NCBI GenBank assembly: GCA_001803165.1
Contig: MHAZ01000017.1
Coordinates: forward strand, 310,001 to 374,000
Direction of reading: 5' to 3'
Source of the DNA: Stygiobacter sp. RIFOXYC2_FULL_38_25
GTDB taxonomy: Bacteria; Bacteroidota; Ignavibacteria; Ignavibacteriales; Melioribacteraceae
Length of the DNA stretch: 64,000 bases
Shown here: positions 8,565 through 16,237 of the stretch, piece by piece
How the letters are laid out: each line of letters opens with the position of its first letter
How positions within the stretch are numbered: position 1 is the stretch's first letter
Program-made: the position numbers and the translations under genes
The notes under the pieces: generated by a model
Database searches by the model: none
Told to the model about the DNA's origin: nothing
What the model saw: the letters and a program-made list of their open reading frames with translations, nothing else

Positions 8565-9059
8565 ATGAAATCAGTGATTAAACAAGAAGAAATTGTTGGA
8601 CGGATTTATTTTCTTCGTGGCGAAAAGGTTATACTTGATCGAGACTTAGCTTCACTTTACGAAGTTGAAGTTAGGACTCTGAACCAATCTGTTAAAAGAA
8701 ACATCAAGCGATTTCCCAATGATTTTATGTTTCAGCTTTCTCCTGAAGAATTCAAAAACTTGAAGTCACAATTTGTGATATCAAGTTGGGGCGGTGTTAG
8801 GAAATTGCCATTAGCTTTTACTGAACAAGGTGTTGCTATGCTTTCCGGTCTACTAAATTCTGAGCGTGCCATTAAGGTGAATATCGAAATTATGCGGGCA
8901 TTCGTTCAACTTAGAAAACTTATTGATTCCAATAAAGAACTTGCAAAGAAGATTGAAAAGCTGGAATCAAAGTACGATGAGCAGTTCAAAATTGTCTTTG
9001 AAGCGATCCGGCAATTAATTAGAGAAGATGATAAACCAAAGGGGAAAATCGGTTTTTGA
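8565..9059 (+). CDS. ORF6N-domain protein
   Basis: 164 residues. The N-terminal ~90 match the ORF6N domain seen in phage and mobile-element proteins: RIYFLRGEKVILDRDLASLYEVEVRTLNQ, RFPNDFMFQL, and FTEQGVAMLSGLLNSERAI. A C-terminal coiled coil follows (LRKLIDSNKELAKKIEKLESKYDEQF). Proposed roles of the family are DNA binding and antirepression; none is proven for this gene. It stands between rlmB and the suf operon with its own ribosome binding site (GGAGG), and is probably a cargo gene acquired by transfer. Confidence 0.9.
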   Translation: MKSVIKQEEIVGRIYFLRGEKVILDRDLASLYEVEVRTLNQSVKRNIKRFPNDFMFQLSPEEFKNLKSQFVISSWGGVRKLPLAFTEQGVAMLSGLLNSERAIKVNIEIMRAFVQLRKLIDSNKELAKKIEKLESKYDEQFKIVFEAIRQLIREDDKPKGKIGF

Positions 9060-9230
9060 GTCGTTTTACAACTTTTAATTTGATTGTTTCAGCAATTTTA
9101 GTTGGAAGTTTTATAGCTAAACGGCTCCTTTGCAACTATTCCCTCATCTCGAAATAAGCCACCAAAGAGGTAACTAATTTTTTACTATTTGGGAACGAAT
9201 CTCGAAGAAAAACCGTTATTATTTTTAATC

Positions 9231-9261
9231 TTGACTTTTTTTTCCAGATGGAATAGGTTTG
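9231..9261 (+). promoter_or_regulatory. Promoter of the suf operon, Bacteroidota-type
   Basis: TTGAC at 9231-9235 and TAGGTTTG at 9254-9261, with 20 bases between TTG and TA. It matches TTG-N20-TAnnTTTG exactly and lies 24 bases upstream of the sufB start. The rest of the 226-bp gap 9060-9285 shows no other clear feature. Confidence 0.7.
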
Positions 9262-9285
9262 AAACATGAATTGTGAGGAATTTGA

Positions 9286-10764
9286 ATGAATGAAATAAAA
9301 GAGAACCCGGCTGAAGAACTTTCGGAAGATATGAAAGTACTAGATGATGTTACTTCATCGGAGTATAAGTGGGGATTTGTTACTGATATTGAGTCTGAAA
9401 CTGCTGCAAAAGGTTTGAATGAAGATGTAGTAAGAATGATTTCGAAGAAGAAAAAGGAACCGGAATGGATGACAGAATGGAGGCTGAAGGCTTTTCGCTA
9501 TTGGTTGAAAATGGAAGAGCCAAAATGGCCCAACGTTGAATATCCTAAAATTGATTTCCAAAATATTAGTTATTACTCAGCTCCAAAACAGAAGCCGCAG
9601 CTTAACTCGCTAGATGAAGTTGATCCGGAGTTGTTGAAAACTTTTGAGAAGTTGGGAATTCCTCTTGAAGAACAAAAAATCCTTTCCGGTGTTGCGGTTG
9701 ATGCAGTCTTCGATTCTGTTTCTGTAGCAACCACTTTTAGAGAGACTCTGAAGGAAAAGGGAGTAATCTTCTGCTCAGTTTCGGAAGCAGTAAAAGATTA
9801 CCCGGAATTGATTAAGAAATATCTTGGCTCAGTAGTTCCTTATACAGATAATTTTTATGCGGCACTAAATGCCGCGGTTTTTAGCGATGGCTCATTCGTG
9901 TTCATACCAAAAGGTGTTCGCTGCCCGATGGAGCTTTCCACTTACTTTAGAATTAACTCGCAAGAAACCGGACAGTTTGAACGCACATTAATTGTTGCCG
10001 AAGAAGGAGCTTACGTAAGCTATCTTGAAGGATGCACAGCGCCAATCCGCGATACTAACCAGCTTCACGCGGCAGTAGTAGAACTTGTTGTGCTTGATAA
10101 TGCAGAGATAAAATATTCCACAGTACAAAATTGGTACCCGGGCGATAAAGAGGGTAAAGGCGGCATTTACAATTTTGTAACTAAGCGCGGAGCTTGCAGA
10201 GGTAAGAATTCAAAAATTAGCTGGACGCAGGTTGAAACCGGCTCTGCAATCACCTGGAAATATCCAAGCTGCATTTTGCAAGGGGAAAATTCTGTTGGCG
10301 AGTTTTATTCAGTTGCCGTAACAAACAATATGCAGCAAGCCGATACCGGAACAAAGATGATTCACATTGGAAAAAATACACGCAGCACAATTGTATCTAA
10401 AGGTATTTCTGCCGGAAAGAGTAATAACTCTTACCGCGGTTTAGTTAGAATAGGGAAGAACGCTGAAGGCGCAAGAAATTATACTCAGTGCGATTCTATG
10501 TTGATGAGCGATAGATGCGGCGCGCATACGTTTCCATACATCGAAGTTGAAAACAACACTGCAAAAGTTGAACATGAAGCGACGACATCAAAAGTAGGTG
10601 AAGATCAAATATTTTATCTTAATCAGCGCGGTATAACAAGTGAAGATGCGGTGAATATGATTGTAAACGGTTTCTGTAAGGAAGTGTTTAACAATCTTCC
10701 GATGGAATTTGCTGTAGAAGCGCAAAAGTTACTAGCAATCTCACTCGAAGGTTCAGTCGGATAG
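9286..10764 (+). CDS. sufB: Fe-S cluster assembly scaffold protein SufB
   Basis: 492 residues, normal for SufB. It forms the SufBC2D scaffold on which Fe-S clusters are built. Visible SufB signatures are [72 protein letters not shown] and [16 protein letters not shown] (the conserved Cys region), ending [20 protein letters not shown]. The ATG at 9286 has GAGG upstream. The stop codon TAG lies inside a dispersed repeat (10762-10796) that fills the gap to sufC. Confidence 0.97.
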   Translation: MNEIKENPAEELSEDMKVLDDVTSSEYKWGFVTDIESETAAKGLNEDVVRMISKKKKEPEWMTEWRLKAFRYWLKMEEPKWPNVEYPKIDFQNISYYSAPKQKPQLNSLDEVDPELLKTFEKLGIPLEEQKILSGVAVDAVFDSVSVATTFRETLKEKGVIFCSVSEAVKDYPELIKKYLGSVVPYTDNFYAALNAAVFSDGSFVFIPKGVRCPMELSTYFRINSQETGQFERTLIVAEEGAYVSYLEGCTAPIRDTNQLHAAVVELVVLDNAEIKYSTVQNWYPGDKEGKGGIYNFVTKRGACRGKNSKISWTQVETGSAITWKYPSCILQGENSVGEFYSVAVTNNMQQADTGTKMIHIGKNTRSTIVSKGISAGKSNNSYRGLVRIGKNAEGARNYTQCDSMLMSDRCGAHTFPYIEVENNTAKVEHEATTSKVGEDQIFYLNQRGITSEDAVNMIVNGFCKEVFNNLPMEFAVEAQKLLAISLEGSVG

Positions 10765-10796
10765 TGTAGAGTGAAGAACGTAGAACGAAGAATTAA
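10762..10796 (+). repeat. Small intergenic repeat, copy 2, between sufB and sufC
   Basis: 35 bp matching the minus strand of 494-528 at 32 of 35 positions by eye. The sufB stop codon forms its first three bases, and the sufC ribosome binding site begins just after it. Confidence 0.7.
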
Positions 10797-10812
10797 AAAC
10801 GAAGGAATAAAA

Positions 10813-11571
10813 ATGTTATCAATCAAAAATCTACAAGCTAATGTAGATGGAAAAGAAATCTTAAAAGGAATTAATCTTGAAGTTAAAGCTGGTGAAATAC
10901 ACGCTATTATGGGTCCAAACGGTTCGGGCAAAAGTACACTTGCAAATGTGTTGACTGGAAATAAAAGCTATGAAGTTACCGGTGGTGAAGTTTTTTTTGA
11001 GTCGAAAAATTTATTGGAAATGGACCCGGAAACGCGCGCGCGTGAAGGAATGTTCTTAGCGTTTCAATACCCAATTGAAATTCCAGGAGTTAGCAACGCT
11101 ACATTCTTAAAGACAGCTTTGAATGAAGTTAGAAAATATCATGGTGAAGAAGAGTTAACGCCAAAAGAGTTTTTAACAATGCTTAAAGAGAAAGCAAAAG
11201 TTTTGGGAATGGATGAAACAATGATTAGCCGGTATGTAAATGTTGGTTTTTCCGGCGGTGAGAAAAAACGCAACGAGATTTTGCAGATGCTAATGCTCAA
11301 GCCAAAGTTTGTTTTGTTAGATGAGACAGATTCCGGACTTGATATTGATGCGTTAAAAATTGTTTCAAGCGGTGTGAATATCTACAAAAATCCAAATACG
11401 GCTTTTCTTGTTGTAACTCACTATCAGCGTTTACTCAATTACATCGTACCGGATTTTGTTCATGTGCTATATAAGGGAAGAATAATCAAATCCGGCACAA
11501 AAGAACTTGCGCTTGAACTAGAAGAACGTGGCTATGATTGGCTGATTGCAGAACAAGCTGAAGTTGTTTAA
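10813..11571 (+). CDS. sufC: Fe-S cluster assembly ATPase SufC
   Basis: ABC-type ATPase of 252 residues driving the SufBCD scaffold. Walker A is GPNGSGKST, the signature is the SufC-type [14 protein letters not shown], and Walker B is [16 protein letters not shown]; the late H-loop is [10 protein letters not shown] take ATG 10813 (GAAGG nine bases upstream); the GTG at 10771 lies in repeat DNA. The protein has no membrane domain, as expected for SufC. Confidence 0.97.
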   Translation: MLSIKNLQANVDGKEILKGINLEVKAGEIHAIMGPNGSGKSTLANVLTGNKSYEVTGGEVFFESKNLLEMDPETRAREGMFLAFQYPIEIPGVSNATFLKTALNEVRKYHGEEELTPKEFLTMLKEKAKVLGMDETMISRYVNVGFSGGEKKRNEILQMLMLKPKFVLLDETDSGLDIDALKIVSSGVNIYKNPNTAFLVVTHYQRLLNYIVPDFVHVLYKGRIIKSGTKELALELEERGYDWLIAEQAEVV

Positions 11572-11582
11572 CCGGAGAGATG

Positions 11583-12908
11583 ATGAATAGTAAAGAATTC
11601 TATATAGAAAGTTTTAAGACCTACGAGAGCAAGCTGAATGGAGATTCAAAATCTTTTCTGCATCAATTAAGAAAAGATGCGTTGAAGCAGTTTAGAGAGA
11701 CAAACTTTCCTACGCTTCGAAACGAGGAGTGGAAGTACACAGATATCTCGTCAATTGTAAAACTGAATTTTACACCGGCAATTAATTCTACACCGGAAAG
11801 GTTTACAAAAGAACAAATAAATAAGTTTTTATTTAAGGATTTTGATTGCCACTTGCTGGTTTTTGTGAACGGAATTTATAGCGAAGAACTTAGCCTAATA
11901 AACAATTTGCAAAATGGTGTTGTAGTTGGGAGCCTGAAAAAGCTCGCGAAAGAAAACCCAAGCGTGATTGATTCATACATCGGCAAACTTTCCAAGATTG
12001 ATAATGCATTTAATGCTCTCAATACTGCTTACGCAGTTGATGGATTAGTAATAGTTGTGCCGGATGGTAAGATTTTGGAGAAACCGATACAAGTTTTATA
12101 TCTGAACTCCTCTTCGGATGAAACAATGCTTGCTTCACCAAGAAATCTAATAGTTGTAGGAAAAAATTCGCAAGCGAGTGTCATCGCAAATTACAGAGGC
12201 ATTTCCGAAAAGGCTTATCTAAACAATTCGGTTACAGAAATTTTTATAGATGAAGATGCGATTATAAATCTATACAAGATTCAGAATGAATCTGATGAAG
12301 CATACCACATCGAGAAAGTTCAAGCTACACAAAAGAAGAACAGTGTGCTGAATCATTACAACATTACATTCGGCGGCGCAATCGTTCGAAACGATATCAA
12401 TTCCGTTTTGGATGGTGAGAATATCGAGACGCATTATTACGGATTATACATGATTAACGGAAAGCAGCATGTTGATAATCATACTTTTGTTGACCACGCA
12501 AAACCAAACTGCATGAGCAATGAACTTTACAAAGGAATTTTAGACGATAACGCTCGCGGTGTGTTCAACGGAAAAATCATCGTTCGTCAAGACGCACAAA
12601 AGACAAATGCATATCAGCAGAACAAAACAATTCTGCTTTCGAAAACAGCAACCATTGACACGAAGCCGCAATTAGAAATTTTTGCTGACGATGTAAAATG
12701 TTCACACGGAGCTACTGTTGGTCATCTAGATGATGTAAGCGAGTTTTACATTCGCTCGCGCGGTGTGCCACAAGAATTAGCAAAGAGTATGTTGATCCGT
12801 GCTTTTGCTAACGATGTAATTGAGACAATAAAAATTGAGCCGCTCAAAGAGCAGATCAATCACATGATATTTGAGCATTTACATAAAGTTGAAGTAGGCA
12901 ACGAATAA
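11583..12908 (+). CDS. sufD: Fe-S cluster assembly protein SufD
   Basis: 441 residues. It pairs with SufB in the scaffold. The N-terminus carries the LRNEEWKYTDIS motif typical of SufD; the C-terminal beta-helix has NHTFVDHAKPNCMSNELYKGILD, ARGVFNGKIIVRQDAQKTNAYQQN, and the conserved region FADDVKCSHGATVGHLD. Two ATGs lie in tandem (11580, 11583); GGAG at 11574-11577 favours the second. A quasi-palindromic repeat fills the gap to sufS. Confidence 0.95.
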   Translation: MNSKEFYIESFKTYESKLNGDSKSFLHQLRKDALKQFRETNFPTLRNEEWKYTDISSIVKLNFTPAINSTPERFTKEQINKFLFKDFDCHLLVFVNGIYSEELSLINNLQNGVVVGSLKKLAKENPSVIDSYIGKLSKIDNAFNALNTAYAVDGLVIVVPDGKILEKPIQVLYLNSSSDETMLASPRNLIVVGKNSQASVIANYRGISEKAYLNNSVTEIFIDEDAIINLYKIQNESDEAYHIEKVQATQKKNSVLNHYNITFGGAIVRNDINSVLDGENIETHYYGLYMINGKQHVDNHTFVDHAKPNCMSNELYKGILDDNARGVFNGKIIVRQDAQKTNAYQQNKTILLSKTATIDTKPQLEIFADDVKCSHGATVGHLDDVSEFYIRSRGVPQELAKSMLIRAFANDVIETIKIEPLKEQINHMIFEHLHKVEVGNE

Positions 12909-12994
12909 AATAGAACGCAGATTAAACTGATTGGACAGATCAAAACTGATAAATCTGTTTTTATCAGTTGAATCTGTAAAATCCGTGTTCCATT
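12909..12994 (+). repeat. 86-bp element with terminal inverted repeats between sufD and sufS
   Basis: It begins directly after the sufD stop. Bases 12909-12923 and 12980-12994 are inverted repeats matching at 12 of 15 positions by eye. The interior repeats the words ACTGAT and AATCTG and their complements, so the RNA can fold along its whole length. AAAAGG, the ribosome binding site of sufS, follows immediately. Confidence 0.6.
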
Positions 12995-13006
12995 AAAAGG
13001 TGTATA

Positions 13007-14257
13007 GTGATAACTACCGTTCAAGAAGTAAAAAGAAAATTTGATGTTAATGATGTCAGAAAAGATTTTCCAATTCTAACCAGATTGGTTAACGGGAAGC
13101 CTTTGGTTTATCTTGATAACGCAGCTACATCTCAAAAACCGCAAGCAGTAATTGATGCGCTTACTCAATATTACACTTTTGATAATGCAAACATTCACCG
13201 CGGACTATATTTTTTAAGTGAACTTGCCACAGAGCAATATGAAAGCGCCCGGCTAAAGGTAAAAGAGTTTATTAACGCAATGAGCGTTTCGGAAATTGTT
13301 TTTGTACGCGGTGCTACAGAAGCGATTAATTTAGTGGCTTCCTCATTATGCAAAGCAAAGCATTTCAAAGACGGCGATGAAGTAATTATTTCGCACATGG
13401 AACACCATGCGAATATTGTCCCATGGCAATTGTTGGGAGACCGGAAGAAAATCAATCTAAAAGTAATTCCAATTAATGACGCTGGTGAACTTGATATTGA
13501 TGCTTTTGAAAAAATGATTAGTGAGAAAACGAAACTTGTTTCTGTTGTTCACATTTCGAACGCGCTTGGAACTATAAATCCGGTGAAAAAGATAATTGAA
13601 ATAGCTCACGCGAAAAAGATTCCGGTACTGATAGATGGCGCACAGGCTATTCCGCATCATAAAGTTGATGTGCAGGAACTTGATGCCGACTTTTATGTTT
13701 TCAGCGGGCACAAAGTTTTTGGACCAACAGGAATTGGTGTTCTCTACGGCAAAACAGAATTTTTAGAAATGATGCCACCGTACCAAGGTGGCGGTGATAT
13801 GATTAGAACTGTTACGTTTGAAAAAACAACGTTCGATGATATTCCGAGAAAGTTTGAAGCCGGTACTCCAAACATTGCCGGTGGAATTGCTCTCGGAGCG
13901 GCGATAGATTATGTGATGCAGTTTGACCGCTCGGAATTAGCCGAATACGAAAACGAGTTGCTCGTTTACGGAACAGAAAGACTCTCTCAGATAGAAGGAC
14001 TTAGAATTATAGGCACAGCAAAAGAAAAAGCAAGCGTAATTTCTTTTGTGATTGAAGGAATTCATCCTTACGATATTGGAACAATAATAGACACTGATGG
14101 TATTGCGATCCGCACAGGGCATCATTGCACACAGCCGATAATGCAGAGGTTTAATTTGCCGGCAACGGCGCGTGCATCGTTTGCGTTCTACAATACAAAA
14201 GAAGAAATAGACAAACTTGTACTTGGTATTCACAAAGTAAAAAAGATGTTCGCATGA
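13007..14257 (+). CDS. sufS: Cysteine desulfurase SufS
   Basis: PLP-dependent class-V aminotransferase-fold enzyme, 416 residues, which takes sulfur from cysteine for Fe-S assembly. The PLP lysine is Lys236 in [11 protein letters not shown], the catalytic persulfide Cys374 lies in [11 protein letters not shown], and [14 protein letters not shown]-type and [12 protein letters not shown] motifs are present, as in group II desulfurases. It starts at GTG 13007 with AAAAGG six bases upstream. No SufE or SufU partner is encoded in this window. The stop overlaps the next start by 4 bp. Confidence 0.96.
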   Translation: MITTVQEVKRKFDVNDVRKDFPILTRLVNGKPLVYLDNAATSQKPQAVIDALTQYYTFDNANIHRGLYFLSELATEQYESARLKVKEFINAMSVSEIVFVRGATEAINLVASSLCKAKHFKDGDEVIISHMEHHANIVPWQLLGDRKKINLKVIPINDAGELDIDAFEKMISEKTKLVSVVHISNALGTINPVKKIIEIAHAKKIPVLIDGAQAIPHHKVDVQELDADFYVFSGHKVFGPTGIGVLYGKTEFLEMMPPYQGGGDMIRTVTFEKTTFDDIPRKFEAGTPNIAGGIALGAAIDYVMQFDRSELAEYENELLVYGTERLSQIEGLRIIGTAKEKASVISFVIEGIHPYDIGTIIDTDGIAIRTGHHCTQPIMQRFNLPATARASFAFYNTKEEIDKLVLGIHKVKKMFA

Positions 14258-14568
14258 TTGACAAAGGAAAATTAGAACAAGAAATAATACAGAAGCTTAA
14301 GACTTGCTACGATCCGGAAATCCCGGTTGATATTTGGGAGCTCGGCTTGATTTACGAAATCAGAATTGATGATGAAGGAAACACCTACGTTAAAATGACT
14401 TTAACTTCTCCCAATTGCCCGGTTGCGGAATCTTTACCTCCGGAAGTGAAAGAAAAAGTTAAGTCGGTAAAAGGCGTTAAAGATGTTTACCTCGATTTGG
14501 TTTTTGAACCGGCTTGGACTATGCAAATGATGAGCGAAGAAGCAAAACTGGAATTGGGCTTTCTATAA
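14254..14568 (+). CDS. SufT-like MIP18/DUF59 Fe-S carrier protein
   Basis: 104 residues, a single DUF59 domain: [22 protein letters not shown], then [15 protein letters not shown] and [16 protein letters not shown]. The conserved Cys of the family is in SPNCP. These proteins help mature Fe-S proteins and are often encoded with suf genes. It overlaps sufS by 4 bp (14254-14257). The hairpin at 14581-14606, inside a repeat element, probably ends this part of the operon. Confidence 0.92.
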   Translation: MIDKGKLEQEIIQKLKTCYDPEIPVDIWELGLIYEIRIDDEGNTYVKMTLTSPNCPVAESLPPEVKEKVKSVKGVKDVYLDLVFEPAWTMQMMSEEAKLELGFL

Positions 14569-14711
14569 AGCCCCATCCAACCTTCCCCAAAGGGGAAGGC
14601 TTTTTTAATAAAATGTCAGTTCAAAAAGTCCATTCACTTTAGAAGGACCTTTTGAAAAATAAATTGCTCGCCAATTCTCCTTCCCTTTGGGAAGGGGTTA
14701 GGGGTTGGGCT
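14569..14711 (+). repeat. 143-bp MITE-like element with inverted ends (left of the bacilliredoxin gene)
   Basis: It begins at the base after the sufT-like stop. The left arm (AGCCCC…CCAACC plus CCTTCCCC AAA GGGGAAGG) is mirrored at the right end by CCTTCCC TTT GGGAAGG then GGTTAGGGGTTGGGCT. Between the arms is AT-rich filler. A related element with the same end sequence lies on the other side of the next gene (15246-15367). Confidence 0.65.
14581..14606 (+). terminator. Terminator-like hairpin inside the repeat element, after the sufT-like gene
   Basis: Perfect 8-bp stem CCTTCCCC/GGGGAAGG with an AAA loop, followed by C and six T residues: a good intrinsic terminator placed 13 bases after the suf operon's fifth gene. 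Confidence 0.7.
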
Positions 14712-14725
14712 GAAAGGACTTTAAT

Positions 14726-15259
14726 ATGTTTAACATAAATCAGAGAGCACCTATTTACGATCCGGAAGCAGTTCAGCCAATGCGCGATGAACTAACTTTT
14801 GTCGGATTTCAAGAAGCAACAACTCCACAGTTGGTAGAAGATTTTCTCGGCAAGCAAACTGACGAGACAGTTTTAGTTGTACTTAATTCTGTCTGCGGAT
14901 GTTCAGCCGGAAGCGCGCGCCCCGGTGTTGCCGAAGCACTTCAGAATTCTGTTATTCCGGATAAACTTATTACACTTTTTGCAGGACAAGACCGCGATGC
15001 GGTAGATTACTTCCGGCAAAAATATTTGCCTGAAGTTGCGCCATCGTCTCCGTTTATTGCTTTGTTCAAAAACGGAAGCGCAGTTCATTTAATGCCTCGC
15101 TACAAAATTGAAGGAAGATATGCCGATGAAATTGCGGATGAGTTAAAACAAGTTTTTAACAACCTATGCAAAACTCAAGGTCCTTCTGTTTCAAAAGAAA
15201 AGTACGGTCAATTGGTTTATGCTAAGACTTGTGGAAGTAAAATTCCAGCCCATCCCTAA
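14726..15259 (+). CDS. Bacilliredoxin, BrxA/BrxB (YphP) family
   Basis: 177 residues. Thioredoxin-fold disulfide isomerase family carrying the diagnostic CGC motif (Cys57-Gly-Cys59 in LNSVCGCSAGSARPGV), with FVGFQEATTPQLVEDFL at the N-terminus and the IEGR…IADEL end of the domain. Bacilliredoxins remove bacillithiol from S-bacillithiolated proteins; whether this organism makes bacillithiol cannot be seen here. The C-terminal ~30 residues exceed the usual ~145-residue length. The last codons and stop (GCC CAT CCC TAA) lie in the left end of a repeat element. The gene sits between suf genes and an Rrf2 regulator. Confidence 0.9.
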   Translation: MFNINQRAPIYDPEAVQPMRDELTFVGFQEATTPQLVEDFLGKQTDETVLVVLNSVCGCSAGSARPGVAEALQNSVIPDKLITLFAGQDRDAVDYFRQKYLPEVAPSSPFIALFKNGSAVHLMPRYKIEGRYADEIADELKQVFNNLCKTQGPSVSKEKYGQLVYAKTCGSKIPAHP

Positions 15260-15367
15260 ATCCCTTCCCAAGGGGAAGGGACTTTTAGAAAGATAATTTA
15301 TGAACTGTAGAATGAAATATAAAACGATATTTCAATTCCTCCCCTTTGGGGAGGTTAGGAGGGGCTG
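15246..15367 (+). repeat. MITE-like element with inverted ends (right of the bacilliredoxin gene)
   Basis: Left end CAGCCCATCCCTAAATCCC and right end GGGGAGGTTAGGAGGGGCTG are imperfect inverted copies. Inner hairpins are CCCTTCCC/GGGAAGGG-type at 15262-15280 and CCTCCCC TTT GGGGAGG near 15338-15354. It overlaps the bacilliredoxin stop and ends at the first base of the rrf2 start codon, supplying AGGAGG as that gene's ribosome binding site. Confidence 0.65.
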
Positions 15368-15837
15368 TGAAATTCAGTGCCACTGAAGAATATGGTTTAC
15401 GCTGTCTGCTTCGTATAGCTAAGTTCTACGAAGTTGAGAAAGCGTTTACAATTCCTGAGATTAGCAAGGCGGAAGGATTAAGCGAGCATAACGCCGGCAA
15501 AATTCTCCGTTCGCTTCGTATTGGTGGATTTTTAGAAAGCTCACGCGGACAAATTGGCGGTTACATGCTGACTCGTCCGCCGGAGCAAATTTTTGTTGGG
15601 GAAGTGCTTATCGCTTTAGGTGGAAAACTATTTGATGATGAATTCTGCAACTCTCACGCCGGGGTATTTGATATTTGCACAAACTCGATTGATTGTTCTG
15701 TACGCTCATTGTGGAAGAAAATTCAGTCTGCAGTTGATTCTGTTGTTTCTTCAATGACTTTAAAAGATTTGATGGGGAATGAATATATTTTTGAATCTCA
15801 AAACTTAAATTTACCGCAGATCACCACCAGCTCGTAA
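15367..15837 (+). CDS. Rrf2-family transcriptional regulator with possible Fe-S cysteines
   Basis: 156 residues. The start MKFSATEEYGLRCLLRIAKF and the winged helix (FTIPEISKAEGLSEHNAGKILRSLRIGGFLESSRGQIGGYML) are typical Rrf2. Cys94, Cys104 and Cys110 (EFCN, DICT, IDCS) lie where IscR/NsrR-type regulators bind an Fe-S cluster, though the spacing (9 and 5 residues) differs from IscR. Its place after suf genes suggests it senses cluster supply and controls the suf operon. The start is GTG 15367, whose AGGAGG ribosome binding site lies in repeat DNA. Confidence 0.9.
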   Translation: MKFSATEEYGLRCLLRIAKFYEVEKAFTIPEISKAEGLSEHNAGKILRSLRIGGFLESSRGQIGGYMLTRPPEQIFVGEVLIALGGKLFDDEFCNSHAGVFDICTNSIDCSVRSLWKKIQSAVDSVVSSMTLKDLMGNEYIFESQNLNLPQITTSS

Positions 15838-15895
15838 TACGTTGAATTGGTAAAATCAAATAACTATCTTGCCTTCAAATCATAGAGGAAAATAA

Positions 15896-16222
15896 ATGGG
15901 ATTTCGGAAAGCTATAGTTGTTATCATCCTATTGATCGGTACACTTTACGTTACGGCATGCAGCTGCGGATGCGGTAAAACTGAAGACAACGTAAAGAAA
16001 GGATTCGTAACTGTAATTGGGAATGAACCTTTTACAAAACTGGCGATTAAGACAGATGACGGAAAGTTTTATGTTTTGAAGAGCAGTAAAGAGTTGAGTG
16101 CAGAACTAAGCAAAAAGCAAGGCTCATACTATCTTATTCAATATGGTGAACTTAGAACCGAAGATGATAACGAAGTACTGATTGTTGAAAAAGCAATCCC
16201 AATTAAAAACGAAAGCAAATAA
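15896..16222 (+). CDS. Small predicted lipoprotein, unknown function
   Basis: Not recognised. 108 residues: a hydrophobic signal (AIVVIILLIGTLYVTAC) ending in a lipobox-like VTAC, then a Cys-rich start CSCGCGKTEDN and a small beta-rich domain (FVTVIGNEPFTKLAIKTDDG, YLIQYGEL). Likely anchored in the envelope. It lies 15 bp before the metallopeptidase gene, so the two are probably co-transcribed. Confidence 0.7.
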   Translation: MGFRKAIVVIILLIGTLYVTACSCGCGKTEDNVKKGFVTVIGNEPFTKLAIKTDDGKFYVLKSSKELSAELSKKQGSYYLIQYGELRTEDDNEVLIVEKAIPIKNESK

Positions 16223-16237
16223 TCTGACGAGAAAATC

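Noticed and set aside
10771-10815. Earlier GTG start for sufC
   Set aside because: These codons come from the dispersed repeat; ATG 10813 has GAAGG upstream and gives the normal SufC N-terminus.
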